A DNA stretch of 64,000 bases, from contig NZ_FOIZ01000001.1 of the NCBI RefSeq assembly GCF_900109295.1, forward strand, positions 1,116,001-1,180,000. Direction: 5' to 3'. The translations under genes were made by a program, and so were the position numbers. The first letter of the stretch is position 1. Each line of letters opens with the position of its first letter. The stretch comes from Cognatiyoonia koreensis. GTDB lineage: Bacteria; Pseudomonadota; Alphaproteobacteria; Rhodobacterales; Rhodobacteraceae. Shown piece by piece: positions 31,076 through 39,689 of this stretch. The notes below the pieces were generated by a model. It did not search any database. It saw only the letters and a program-made list of their open reading frames with translations, and had not been told where the DNA came from.

Positions 31076-32452
31076 TCAGGTGATGGAAACATCTGACTGT
31101 TCACGCGGAACGAATCGAAGCCACACCCCGTCCCTCGCGCGCACGGTGAGGTGGGCCACAGGAACCGGTTCTTTGTCTGCAACCGCGTCGAACCGATACG
31201 CACGTAAAAGCATTGCGATCAACAGCACGCCTTCGATCATTGCAAATCCCGCCCCTGTACAGACGCGCGGCCCGGCAGAGAACGGGATAAATGCGTTGCG
31301 CTGGCAGGTCTTTCCATTCTCACTGTGCCAGCGCGTCGGATCAAAACCGTCCGGATTATCCCAAGTGCGGTTATGCCGGTGCAGATGCCATGGCGATATC
31401 ACAACCTGCGCGCCGGGCTTCACAGCTCTTTCCCGAAGGGTTTCGGGGCATGTCGTTTCTCGTACCATCATCGGAACAGGCGGATAGAGCCGCAGCGCTT
31501 CACGAAACACATCGCGGGTCAGCTTCAATTTAGCGACACTGCCGAAATCACTGCTCAGTTCCTTCGCTTCTTCTGCCAGCTTGTTCTGCCAATCTGGATG
31601 TGTCGCCAGAAGATACAGGGACCATGAAAGTGCGGCCGCGGATGTTTCATGGCCTGCAAGAAAGAAGATCGCGACCTGATCTACCATTTCCGCCGCATCA
31701 AAAGTTTCGCCCGTCACTGGATCTGTGGTTGTCATGATCTTTGTTGCGAGATCATCCGGCGCATCCCCCTGCGCGATCGCCGCAAGACGATCTTTGGTCA
31801 GCTTTGTGATTAGTTTGCGTATCGCAGATGCTGTCTGTTTCGTACGTGAATTGAAGAACCGTGGCATCCAGCGTGGAACTCTGACGAATGCCGCGAGATT
31901 CAGGATCGGCTGCGAACGCTGGTACGCTTTGAACTGATCAAACACCTCGGTTGCAATGGCGTGATCGATCGGAATTGAAAACAATGTCCGAAAAATAACG
32001 TCTGCCGCCGCATGACTGGTTTCTGCCTCGATCTCTTGCGGTGTCCCGTCAGCTAGGGGGGCCATCCGCATAACCGCAGCTTCACCTGCGGAGTACATTG
32101 CAGGAAATGTATCTTTCAGCCGCCCCCCCTCGAAAGCCGGGTCAATGATGCGTCTTTGTTTCTTCCACTGTGTGCCGTTTGTCAGGAACACCGAGTTGCC
32201 CAAAAGTGGTCGCAGCCCGGCACCAATACGATCCGATTTTGGAAAATCATCAGTGCGCTTTTTCAGAACAAGGTCGACAAGTGCGGGATCGTTTATGAGA
32301 TAACTGCGAAAGAAGGGCGTTCTGAACTCAGCCATCCATGCGCGATAAAGTTTCGCGGGCTGCGCTGACAGGATGTCGGCGCGAAACAGCTTCATATAGC
32401 GCCAAAGCGATACCTTGTCAGGGCGCGGCGTCGGCTTGGGCGGTCCGGTCAT
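31076..32452 (-). CDS. Cytochrome P450
   Basis: A 458-residue P450. The oxygen-activation motif AGHETS is in the I-helix, the ExxR motif is in FREALRLYPPVP, and the heme-thiolate loop is FSAGPRVCTGAGFAMIEG with its Cys ligand. No membrane anchor is visible. The motif spacing and the 'SAQPAKLYRAWMAEF' N-terminus resemble the CYP groups of fatty-acid-like substrates, but the substrate cannot be told. Its ATG (32452-32450) overlaps the stop of the membrane hydrolase gene (ATGA), so the two form an operon. No dedicated ferredoxin or reductase is adjacent. Confidence 0.93.
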   Translation of the reverse strand: MTGPPKPTPRPDKVSLWRYMKLFRADILSAQPAKLYRAWMAEFRTPFFRSYLINDPALVDLVLKKRTDDFPKSDRIGAGLRPLLGNSVFLTNGTQWKKQRRIIDPAFEGGRLKDTFPAMYSAGEAAVMRMAPLADGTPQEIEAETSHAAADVIFRTLFSIPIDHAIATEVFDQFKAYQRSQPILNLAAFVRVPRWMPRFFNSRTKQTASAIRKLITKLTKDRLAAIAQGDAPDDLATKIMTTTDPVTGETFDAAEMVDQVAIFFLAGHETSAAALSWSLYLLATHPDWQNKLAEEAKELSSDFGSVAKLKLTRDVFREALRLYPPVPMMVRETTCPETLRERAVKPGAQVVISPWHLHRHNRTWDNPDGFDPTRWHSENGKTCQRNAFIPFSAGPRVCTGAGFAMIEGVLLIAMLLRAYRFDAVADKEPVPVAHLTVRARDGVWLRFVPREQSDVSIT

Positions 32453-33756
32453 GCGATAGACGTGTGTTTGGATGCGGGCACATCGATTCTTGATTTTGAC
32501 GGGGCACGGCCGCGGTATCGATCGGCAAGTGTCAAAGGCCCCGCCGTGATCTGAAAATAGTCATAATCCTTTGGACGGTCAAATGCGCATAGATACTGGA
32601 AATGAAGCCGAAAGAACTTCCAGCGCAACTCTTGCCAGCGTTCAGGCGTCAGCGACTGTGTAAAAGCTGCTGAAATGATCAAGGGCCACTTCTGACCTTC
32701 CTGCGGTGCCACACCAGAGACAACCACTGGATCACAAAGCGCGAACGAACAACCATCACCAGGGGCGGACACATCTACCCATGTCAGCGTGTCCTGCATG
32801 CAGAGAAACTTTAGATCATTCCGCAGCCGTTTGGCCGATGGCAGAAAAGACACCATCGGGACCACCTGCCCCAAAGACAGGAACGCAAGCTTCGGCCCTT
32901 TTGTTGGCACGCGACCTGCCCGGATCAGATCGGACAGGATTGAAACTGCAAGATGTGCGCCGGACGAATGCCCAACGACGAGCACTTCATCGACGTCATC
33001 CTGCAGGGCAATCGCAATGATTTCTCCGAACTCCGACATGCGCCTTTCAAGCGGGGGCGGATTCGCCCCTTTCCAACGCGCCGAGAAGGCATAGTCATGC
33101 ATCAGATAGTAAGCGAAAAATCTTCCGTCCTTCGATTTAAACCATCTAAGGATGAAAACCGTGACACCGATCCAGACGGCATAGACGAGGAGGTTTCCAA
33201 TCAACGCATAGACGTAATTGAAATCTGCGAGTTCGACTGGCCGCTCCAATCCAGTCCCGAACATGCCATTCAAAAACCGACCTGCACGGACAAGCACCCA
33301 TTCGACGGCGGACGAAAGAACAGCACCCGACACAATGGCAATAAGCAATTGGAGGAGAAGCATTCCAATTGGATAGAGCGCGGCAATGACTGGTCCTTTG
33401 CGCAACCACATGAGCCGGCGAAGGGCACCACTTGCAACGTATGTCCAAGCTGTACGAACAAGCTGCCAATATGTTCCCGCGATGCTGCCTGACATGCTTT
33501 CACGGACGATATCTGACCAGACCAGAACCTCTATATCTGCTTGCACATAGTCTTCGTCGATCAGCGCATCGACATGCCAGCCGTATAGATCGCCGCCCTG
33601 CTTCGGCTTGATCCCGATTTCATAGTCCGAAATCCGTGCCTGTTCCGCAGATTCCTTGCGGTAAAGCTCACGATAGCGGCGTGGATGAATCGGGTCATAT
33701 CCGGGGATATAAAAGACCCGACGCTTGCTGACCTTGCCATGTTGCGGTGCGTTCAT
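32449..33756 (-). CDS. Membrane-embedded alpha/beta-hydrolase-like protein
   Basis: A 435-residue protein with an unusual order of parts. The N-terminus 'RRVFYIPGYDPIHPRRYREL' looks like the oxyanion-loop strand of an alpha/beta-hydrolase. About 240 residues later comes the nucleophile elbow GHSSGAH (residues 262-268). Two hydrophobic stretches (about 122-148 and 181-204) sit between them as a membrane insertion. I do not recognise a named family. A lipid or fatty-acid-ester substrate would fit the adjoining P450 (inference). The coupled four-base overlap with the P450 indicates joint expression. Confidence 0.75.
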   Translation of the reverse strand: MNAPQHGKVSKRRVFYIPGYDPIHPRRYRELYRKESAEQARISDYEIGIKPKQGGDLYGWHVDALIDEDYVQADIEVLVWSDIVRESMSGSIAGTYWQLVRTAWTYVASGALRRLMWLRKGPVIAALYPIGMLLLQLLIAIVSGAVLSSAVEWVLVRAGRFLNGMFGTGLERPVELADFNYVYALIGNLLVYAVWIGVTVFILRWFKSKDGRFFAYYLMHDYAFSARWKGANPPPLERRMSEFGEIIAIALQDDVDEVLVVGHSSGAHLAVSILSDLIRAGRVPTKGPKLAFLSLGQVVPMVSFLPSAKRLRNDLKFLCMQDTLTWVDVSAPGDGCSFALCDPVVVSGVAPQEGQKWPLIISAAFTQSLTPERWQELRWKFFRLHFQYLCAFDRPKDYDYFQITAGPLTLADRYRGRAPSKSRIDVPASKHTSIA

Positions 33757-33814
33757 CTGCTCTGCCCGACTTGTTTGGCTGCAGTCTAATGCAAGATTTC
33801 GGCGAAATTAAGCC

Positions 33815-34570
33815 TTAGCCAAGGGTTGCAAGGGCCGGAAACTGTTCAAGCATCCAATAGCTGAAGGCCGTAAATTGACCGGTCAGCATCAAAAGCCCCA
33901 CCGTCCACAACAAAAGCCCCGAAGTCCGCTCGATCTTTTCCATGTGGCGTTTCATCCACGCCATCGGTCGTTTGAGGCGGGGAAAAAAAGCTGCAACCAG
34001 CAGAAACGGAATCCCAAGCCCGAGAGCGTAGAATGCAAGCAGTGTAGTGCCACGCACCAGATCACCTTCTGTCGCCGCAAGACCGAGGATCGTGCCAAGA
34101 ATGGGCCCGAGGCAGGGTGTCCAACCAAAAGCAAATGCAAGACCAAGAATATAGGCGCCAAGCGCTGATCCACCGCGATCCCCGGTTTCGATCCGGACTT
34201 CCCGGTCTAGAAATCCAAGCCGGAACACCCCAACAAAATGTGCACCGAATATCATCACAATGATGCCGGCAATCGTGACGAACCAATCCTGATAAGACAG
34301 CAAGACGCGTCCCATGGCTGAAAATGCGAAACCAAGGAGAATAAAGATCGTCGACAGTCCCAAGACAAAGAACGCCGAGGCGATGAAGACACGCCTGCGC
34401 GACGCGCGTTCCTCCTCCATCTGATCAACAGAGACGCCGCCCATGAAGGCCAAGTACGGCGGAACGATCGGCAAGACACAGGGACTGAGAAAAGACAGTA
34501 AGCCTGCGGCAATCGCAATCAGGATTGCCGGAATCAGTGTCGCGTCAAGAAGTTGCGTGGCTTCGAACAT
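33815..34570 (-). CDS. ccdA: CcdA-type cytochrome c biogenesis / thiol-reductant transport protein
   Basis: A 251-residue DsbD-family membrane protein with six or more helices and two conserved cysteines: SPCVLP near residue 31, and GWTPCLGPILG in the second half, the pair that shuttles electrons. CcdA carries reducing power from cytoplasmic thioredoxin to periplasmic apocytochrome c and similar partners. The frame is open 78 codons further, but the ATG at 34570 with a GGAA stretch ten bases upstream begins the conserved part. It is divergent from tusA with under 100 bases between. Confidence 0.9.
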   Translation of the reverse strand: MFEATQLLDATLIPAILIAIAAGLLSFLSPCVLPIVPPYLAFMGGVSVDQMEEERASRRRVFIASAFFVLGLSTIFILLGFAFSAMGRVLLSYQDWFVTIAGIIVMIFGAHFVGVFRLGFLDREVRIETGDRGGSALGAYILGLAFAFGWTPCLGPILGTILGLAATEGDLVRGTTLLAFYALGLGIPFLLVAAFFPRLKRPMAWMKRHMEKIERTSGLLLWTVGLLMLTGQFTAFSYWMLEQFPALATLG

Positions 34571-34663
34571 GGACTCTTCCATAGAAGATGAATTCGACCA
34601 CGTCACGCCTTTCACAGTCACAGGTATGTTTACAAGATGTAACATCGCCCCTACGTGATCGAT

Positions 34664-34885
34664 ATGGAAACTGATCTTGATGCTGTCGGGCTGCTGTGCC
34701 CCCTTCCCGTCCTGAAAGCACGGAAACGTCTTTCGACCATGGCTGCAGGAGAGTTGTTGCGCATGCGCGCCGATGATCCCGCAGCGATTGTGGACGTTCC
34801 CCATTTCTGCGCAGTGTCAGGGAACGAGCTGGTGTCGCAAAGCGATGAAGGATCGGTGCAGGTCTATGTCATTCGCAAATCCTGA
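34664..34885 (+). CDS. tusA: TusA-family sulfurtransferase
   Basis: A 73-residue sulfur-carrier protein with the catalytic motif CPLPVLKARKRL (Cys12), typical of TusA/SirA proteins that pass persulfide sulfur. A GTG three codons upstream at 34655 is possible; the ATG gives the usual length. It is divergent from ccdA, and the two are often adjacent. This and the cysteine-desulfurase-like protein at 12452 and SufE at 49337 are the sulfur-handling parts in the window. Confidence 0.85.
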   Translation: METDLDAVGLLCPLPVLKARKRLSTMAAGELLRMRADDPAAIVDVPHFCAVSGNELVSQSDEGSVQVYVIRKS

Positions 34886-34949
34886 TCAGCTGTCGGATCT
34901 GCACTCAATCATAATTTACGCGGCGAGTGAGACATAAATGATAAGGGAA

Positions 34950-34976
34950 GTGACGCTGTCCAACAGACAGCGTCAC
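34950..34976. terminator. Strong hairpin between tusA and rne, possible bidirectional terminator
   Basis: GTGACGCTGTC (34950-34960) and GACAGCGTCAC (34966-34976) are a perfect 11-bp stem with a 5-base loop. It is in the gap between convergent tusA and rne stops. The T-tract is poor on both sides, though the minus-strand side has TTCCCTTATC. Confidence 0.6.
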
Positions 34977-35014
34977 ATCTACTCAATTCTGACATCAGAC
35001 CACTGCAAGTCTCA

Positions 35015-37585
35015 CTAGCGGCCCAAAGACCACCAACCTTTGCGTTTTGGCTTTGAGTCCGCGTCTGCAGCGGGTTCCTCGGTCGGACTCGCATCGGCGA
35101 CAACTGGTTCGCTGCCCGCAACCGTTGCTTCAACTGGTTCAGCCTTTGGCTCTGCTTTTTTGCGGGTCCGCCGTCTGGGCTTTGCTTCCTCTTCGCTCAA
35201 AGGCGCGCCGTCATCGGTTGACGGTTCCGCCTCTGCGGCTGGCTCGGGGGCCTTTGGCTCCGCTTTCTTACGCGAACGCCGCTTGGGCTTTGGCTTTTCA
35301 CCTGCTTCTACGGCTTCGGACGCTGCATTCCCCTCATCCGAAGATTCCTTGGACACAACACTGTCTTCAGCCACCTCAACCGGTGCAGTCTCGACTTTCT
35401 TGCGGCGTGTCCGGGTGCGCTTGGGCTTTTCAGCGACAGGTTCTTCAGTCTGTGGCGCATCAGCCGCGGGTGCAGCACCGTCGGACACGGTCTCGGGTGT
35501 CGCGTCGCTCTCTTGCTGGTGCTGTTCGTTTTCGGAAGACTGTGCATCACCGTTGCCATTGCCGTTACCGCCACCCCGACGGCGCCGACGGCGCCGACGC
35601 TTGCGCTTTGGTTTCTCGTCTTCGTTCCGGTCCTCTTCTTCCTCGACGACGTCCTCTACTGCTTCGGCAATCTCTTCCATCAATTCTGCCGAACCGACAA
35701 CGGGGGCTGCCTCTGGAACAATCCGAGTCGCGGTCTTAAATTTTTCGACAGCAAAATCTGGCGAAACCAGTGTTGGATCACATTCGATCCGAACCGACAT
35801 GCCATAACGGGCTTCGATATCAGCAATATGCTCGCGTTTTGCGTTCATGAGGAAGTTCGCGATTGAAATCGGAGCACGCACGAGGACTTCTTTGGAACGT
35901 CCTCTTACACCCTCTTCCTCAAGCGCGCGCAGGATCGACAAGGAAACGTTGTCGTCGGAGCGCAAAAGCCCGGTGCCATGGCAATGGGTACACATCTGCG
36001 TCGTGGCCTCGAGCATGCCGGGACGCAGGCGCTGACGTGACATTTCCATCAGGCCAAAGCCCGAAATGCGACCGACCTGAATCCGGGCACGATCAGTCTT
36101 CAGCTTGTCCTTGAAACGCTTTTCGACAGAGGCGTTATTCTTACGCTCGTCCATATCGATGAAGTCGATCACGATAAGACCCGCAAGGTCGCGCAGACGC
36201 AGCTGTCGCGCAACTTCATCTGCTGCTTCGAGGTTGGTCTTGAGCGCCGTCTGTTCGATCGATCCTTCTTTCGTTGCCCGACCGGAGTTGACGTCAATCG
36301 CGACAAGAGCCTCCGTTATACCGATGACGATATAGCCACCTGACGGCAATTGGACTGTAGGATTGAACATTCCACCCAGATAGCTTTCTACTTGGTAGCG
36401 CGCAAAAAGTGGCAACTGCTCAGCGTAGTGCTTCACGTTCTTAGCGTGGCTCGGCATAATCATTTTCATGAAGGCTTTTGCCGTTTTATAGCCCTCGTCA
36501 CCGGCGACGATCACTTCATCAATCTCTTTGTTGTAGAGATCGCGGATCGACCGTTTGATCAGATCGCCTTCTTCGTAAATCTTCGCTGGTGCAATGGATT
36601 GCAGCGTCAATTCACGAATCTGCTCCCACATGCGCTGCAGATATTCGTAGTCCCGCTTGATCTCTGATTTGGTCCGCTGGGAACCAGCTGTTCGGATGAT
36701 AAGGCCTGCGCCTTCGGGGACGGACATCGCATTTGCAATTTCTTTCAGCTTTTTGCGATCCGGTGCGTTTGTAATTTTGCGGCTGATACCGCCACCGCGC
36801 GCCGTATTTGGCATCAGGACACAGTAGCGACCGGCAAGCGATAGATAGGTGGTCAGAGCAGCGCCCTTGTTCCCGCGCTCTTCTTTTACGACCTGCACGA
36901 GCAAAATCTGACGGACTTTGACGACTTCCTGGATCTTGTAGCGCTTGGGTCTCGGTTTGCGCACTTGACGTACTTCGTCAGTGTCGTCTTCTTTTACACT
37001 TTCGATACGGTCGTCTTTTTCGGCCGCATCGTCCATTGCGACATAGGGTTTTTCATCTTCATCGTTCGGCTGGTCAACAATCGGATCTGCTGTGGGCGCA
37101 TCTTCGTCCCCAAGGTCAATTGTCTCCATACCCTTGATGTCGCCCGAGGTCTCTTCCTCTGGCGTCTCCACGTCAGTGGTAACAACTGCGTCCGTTTCGT
37201 TTGACTCCGTTGTCGCAGCTTTCGCTTTCGTGCGGCGCCGACGTTTTGGTTTTGGCTTTTCGTCAGCCGCATCTTCCTCAGCCTTCAAGCTCTCGGCATA
37301 GGCTTTTTCTTCCGCGATCAGTTTCTCGCGGTCGGCGACTGGTATTTGATAGTAGTCAGGGTGAATTTCGGAGAAAGCGAGAAAACCATGGCGATTTCCA
37401 CCATAGTCAACGAAAGCAGCCTGCAACGAGGGTTCGACCCGCGTGACTTTGGCTAGATAGATGTTGCCAGCAAGCTGTCGCTTGAACTGGCTTTCGAAAT
37501 CAAATTCCTCGACCTTGTTTCCGTCCACCACAACGACGCGGGTTTCTTCCGCGTGCGTCGCGTCGATTAGCATTTTCTTTGGCAT
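35015..37585 (-). CDS. rne: Ribonuclease E (RNase E/G family)
   Basis: An 856-residue endoribonuclease, the core of the RNA degradosome. An N-terminal S1 domain (about residues 30-110, 'GNIYLAKVTRVEPSLQAAFVDYG') is interrupted by a long acidic insertion (about 110-220). The DNase-I-like catalytic part carries AIDVNSGRATKEGS and DFIDMDERKNN, with Zn-link CTHCHGTG and the small domain after it. The C-terminal 200 residues are disordered and carry several copies of a basic KPKRRxRKK-type motif. The start is ATG at 37585, M7 of the longer frame. Confidence 0.95.
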   Translation of the reverse strand: MPKKMLIDATHAEETRVVVVDGNKVEEFDFESQFKRQLAGNIYLAKVTRVEPSLQAAFVDYGGNRHGFLAFSEIHPDYYQIPVADREKLIAEEKAYAESLKAEEDAADEKPKPKRRRRTKAKAATTESNETDAVVTTDVETPEEETSGDIKGMETIDLGDEDAPTADPIVDQPNDEDEKPYVAMDDAAEKDDRIESVKEDDTDEVRQVRKPRPKRYKIQEVVKVRQILLVQVVKEERGNKGAALTTYLSLAGRYCVLMPNTARGGGISRKITNAPDRKKLKEIANAMSVPEGAGLIIRTAGSQRTKSEIKRDYEYLQRMWEQIRELTLQSIAPAKIYEEGDLIKRSIRDLYNKEIDEVIVAGDEGYKTAKAFMKMIMPSHAKNVKHYAEQLPLFARYQVESYLGGMFNPTVQLPSGGYIVIGITEALVAIDVNSGRATKEGSIEQTALKTNLEAADEVARQLRLRDLAGLIVIDFIDMDERKNNASVEKRFKDKLKTDRARIQVGRISGFGLMEMSRQRLRPGMLEATTQMCTHCHGTGLLRSDDNVSLSILRALEEEGVRGRSKEVLVRAPISIANFLMNAKREHIADIEARYGMSVRIECDPTLVSPDFAVEKFKTATRIVPEAAPVVGSAELMEEIAEAVEDVVEEEEDRNEDEKPKRKRRRRRRRRGGGNGNGNGDAQSSENEQHQQESDATPETVSDGAAPAADAPQTEEPVAEKPKRTRTRRKKVETAPVEVAEDSVVSKESSDEGNAASEAVEAGEKPKPKRRSRKKAEPKAPEPAAEAEPSTDDGAPLSEEEAKPRRRTRKKAEPKAEPVEATVAGSEPVVADASPTEEPAADADSKPKRKGWWSLGR

Positions 37586-38341
37586 AGTATCCGTTCGCAT
37601 CACAGCACGATCCAGCCCCGGGGGGCGCGTTTGACGTCTGCTGATGTCTGATGTTGGCGATTGACATGCTGGACCAAAGCCTGCCCTGAAGGGCGGTCAG
37701 CTCTGACCTGTCTGGCTGCGTGCCTTGCATCGCGTTTCTTCCTTGGTTCCAAACCGGGTCTGGAACCTGTTCATGGCCCGGTGCGCCTATAACCCGGCGC
37801 GTCCAGAGCGTACTTCCGAGCGGTTTAACCGCCCAAATCAGCTATTTTCGGTTTTTCTGACAACCGGGACGTGCCCGCAGATTCCGAAAACAGAGAATCT
37901 CACCGAGGTCACAGCGATCCATTTCGCGGCACTCCCGTGTCTTCTACATAAGGGAGGGGTGAGGCAGATTACAATCGGAAAGTGGTTGACCCATGTTCTT
38001 CAATGCTTCTCAACGCAATTTGCGCGTACTGATGAACAACAGGGAGCAGCTTGCATGATGCATTCAAATGCTGCCTCCCATCGTCAGTCGTTGCTAACCA
38101 AAGCTATTTTGTAGAAAACATGTATGTGTATTCTGACAATGCCCCTCCCCGACCGCCACATCCGTAAGAAAAACACGCCCACTGAAACGCAGCTGGCAAC
38201 GCTGCGGACAACAAGCACTTAAATGGAAGGGTTTAGCGCAGTTAACCTCGTTGTTTTTGCTGCACTAAACGCAGATTCCTTCGCGATGTTTCGCAGTCGA
38301 TACGTACCAAGAGTACACACAGCGGGTAAGCACAACTTCAA
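37586..38341 (-). other. Long gene-free leader upstream of rne, with four hairpins
   Basis: I see no gene in these 756 bases. Toward the rne end there are clear inverted repeats: GCCC/GGGC at 37683-37694, GGTCAG/CTGACC at 37695-37708, GGTTCCA/TGGAACC at 37745-37767, and GCGGTT/AACCGC at 37820-37832. RNase E mRNAs of other bacteria have structured 5' UTRs used for autoregulation, and this could be one (inference). The distal part, 37870-38341, has no feature I can name; a small RNA cannot be excluded. Confidence 0.55.
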
Positions 38342-39679
38342 TTATCCGTCCAAATACTCGGACCGCTGCAATCCGTACTTCGCCATCTTTTCGTTCAGTG
38401 TCCGCCGTGGCAAGCACAGCTCTTCCATGACAGCGACGATGGAACCCTTGTGACGACGCATCGTGTTGTCGATCAGCATGCGTTCAAAAGCTTCAACAAA
38501 CTCTTTGAGCGGCTTGCCTTCTGTCGTCATCGCCGGCTTGGAATCGTCAGTGTCTGCCATCAACAGGGATGCAATCGAACCGGTACCGCGTCGATTTTGC
38601 AATACAGCGCGCTCGGCAACATTGATCAACTGGCGAACGTTTCCCGGCCAGGGTGCCTGCAAGAGCTGTGCTGCTTCTTGTGCGGAAACTTCTGGTGCAT
38701 CGCATCCATACTCGTCCGCGAACTGGTCCGACAGGCGTGTGAACAGCGTCAGAATATCCTCGCCGCGCTGGCGCAACGGTGGCACGACGATCTTCAATGC
38801 AGCCAGCCGATAAAACAGGTCCGGACGCAAGACGCTTTCACATGTCTTGTCTTGCTCCTGCAGATTGCAAATCGCGACGATGCGTGTTTCTGCCGGTGTT
38901 CCCTGATCGTTAATCGCGGTCAGCAGTTTGGCCTGAAGTTTGTCGGAAAGCGCTTCAATATCTTCAAGAACAAGCGTTCCACCGCGTGCCTCTTCGATGG
39001 CTGGGATCGGTTCGCCTTCGCCCGCCGGACCAAACAGCCGGCGACCAAGTGTTTCTTCGTCAAAGGCAGAGCAGCTTATCAGTGTGAACGTCTTTGATGA
39101 GCGTGAGCCGACAGCATGCAAAGCGTGCGCAACAAGCGTCTTGCCAGTTCCCGTTTCACCTTCAATCAACACATGACCATCAGCCTGGCCCAGATCAAGA
39201 ATGTCCTCCTTCAGACGTTCCATCGGAGGCGATTGGCCGATCAGCTTCTTGATTAGGGCAGATCCGTCCGACAGTTCCTTGCGCAATGCGCGATTGTCCA
39301 ATGTCAGCCGGCGCGCATTGGTCGCCCGTTTCGCAAGTTCGGTCATCTTGTCCGGGTTGAACGGCTTCTCCAGAAAATCGAACGCACCCATCCGCATCGC
39401 TTCGACCGCCATTGGCACATCGCCGTGCCCGGTGATCATGATAACCGGAAGCGCGCTATCAACACCTTTCAGCTTTTTGAGGAATTGCATTCCGTCCATC
39501 CCCGGCATCTTGATGTCTGATACCACGATCCCCTGATAATCGTTTCCAACCCCACGCAGCGCGTCTTCTGCACTGGCATAGGTTTCCGTATCGAACCCGG
39601 ACAAGGCCAGCCATTGACTGATTGACTGGCGCATGTCCTTTTCATCATCCACAATCGCAATCTTCATCGCTTTACTCAT
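38342..39679 (-). CDS. dctD: DctD-like NtrC-family response regulator lacking GAFTGA
   Basis: A 445-residue response regulator. The receiver domain has its phospho-Asp in VVSDIKMPG and an acidic pocket in IAIVDDEKD. The central AAA+ domain has Walker A GETGTGKT and Walker B LVLEDIEAL. The C-terminal helix-turn-helix ends 'GSIVAVMEELCLPRRTLNEKMAKYGLQ'. Between Walker A and B, where sigma54 activators have GAFTGA, the sequence reads LGRRLFGPAGEGEPIP, so the loop is missing. The start is ATG at 39679 with GGAG nine bases upstream, ten bases after dctB. It probably controls C4-dicarboxylate or similar uptake genes, but no transporter is adjacent. Confidence 0.88.
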   Translation of the reverse strand: MSKAMKIAIVDDEKDMRQSISQWLALSGFDTETYASAEDALRGVGNDYQGIVVSDIKMPGMDGMQFLKKLKGVDSALPVIMITGHGDVPMAVEAMRMGAFDFLEKPFNPDKMTELAKRATNARRLTLDNRALRKELSDGSALIKKLIGQSPPMERLKEDILDLGQADGHVLIEGETGTGKTLVAHALHAVGSRSSKTFTLISCSAFDEETLGRRLFGPAGEGEPIPAIEEARGGTLVLEDIEALSDKLQAKLLTAINDQGTPAETRIVAICNLQEQDKTCESVLRPDLFYRLAALKIVVPPLRQRGEDILTLFTRLSDQFADEYGCDAPEVSAQEAAQLLQAPWPGNVRQLINVAERAVLQNRRGTGSIASLLMADTDDSKPAMTTEGKPLKEFVEAFERMLIDNTMRRHKGSIVAVMEELCLPRRTLNEKMAKYGLQRSEYLDG

Positions 39680-39689
39680 GGGTAAACTC

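Noticed and set aside
35040..35807. 255-codon Ser/Ala-rich frame antisense to the rne tail
   Set aside because: It reflects the repetitive Lys/Arg/Glu/Ala codons of the RNase E tail read backwards.
37725..38114. 129-codon frame in the rne upstream gap
   Set aside because: No RBS, no recognisable domain, and it overlaps the hairpins of the probable leader.
38223..38453. 76-codon frame at the left end of dctD
   Set aside because: Half of it is antisense to the DctD C-terminus; no family similarity.
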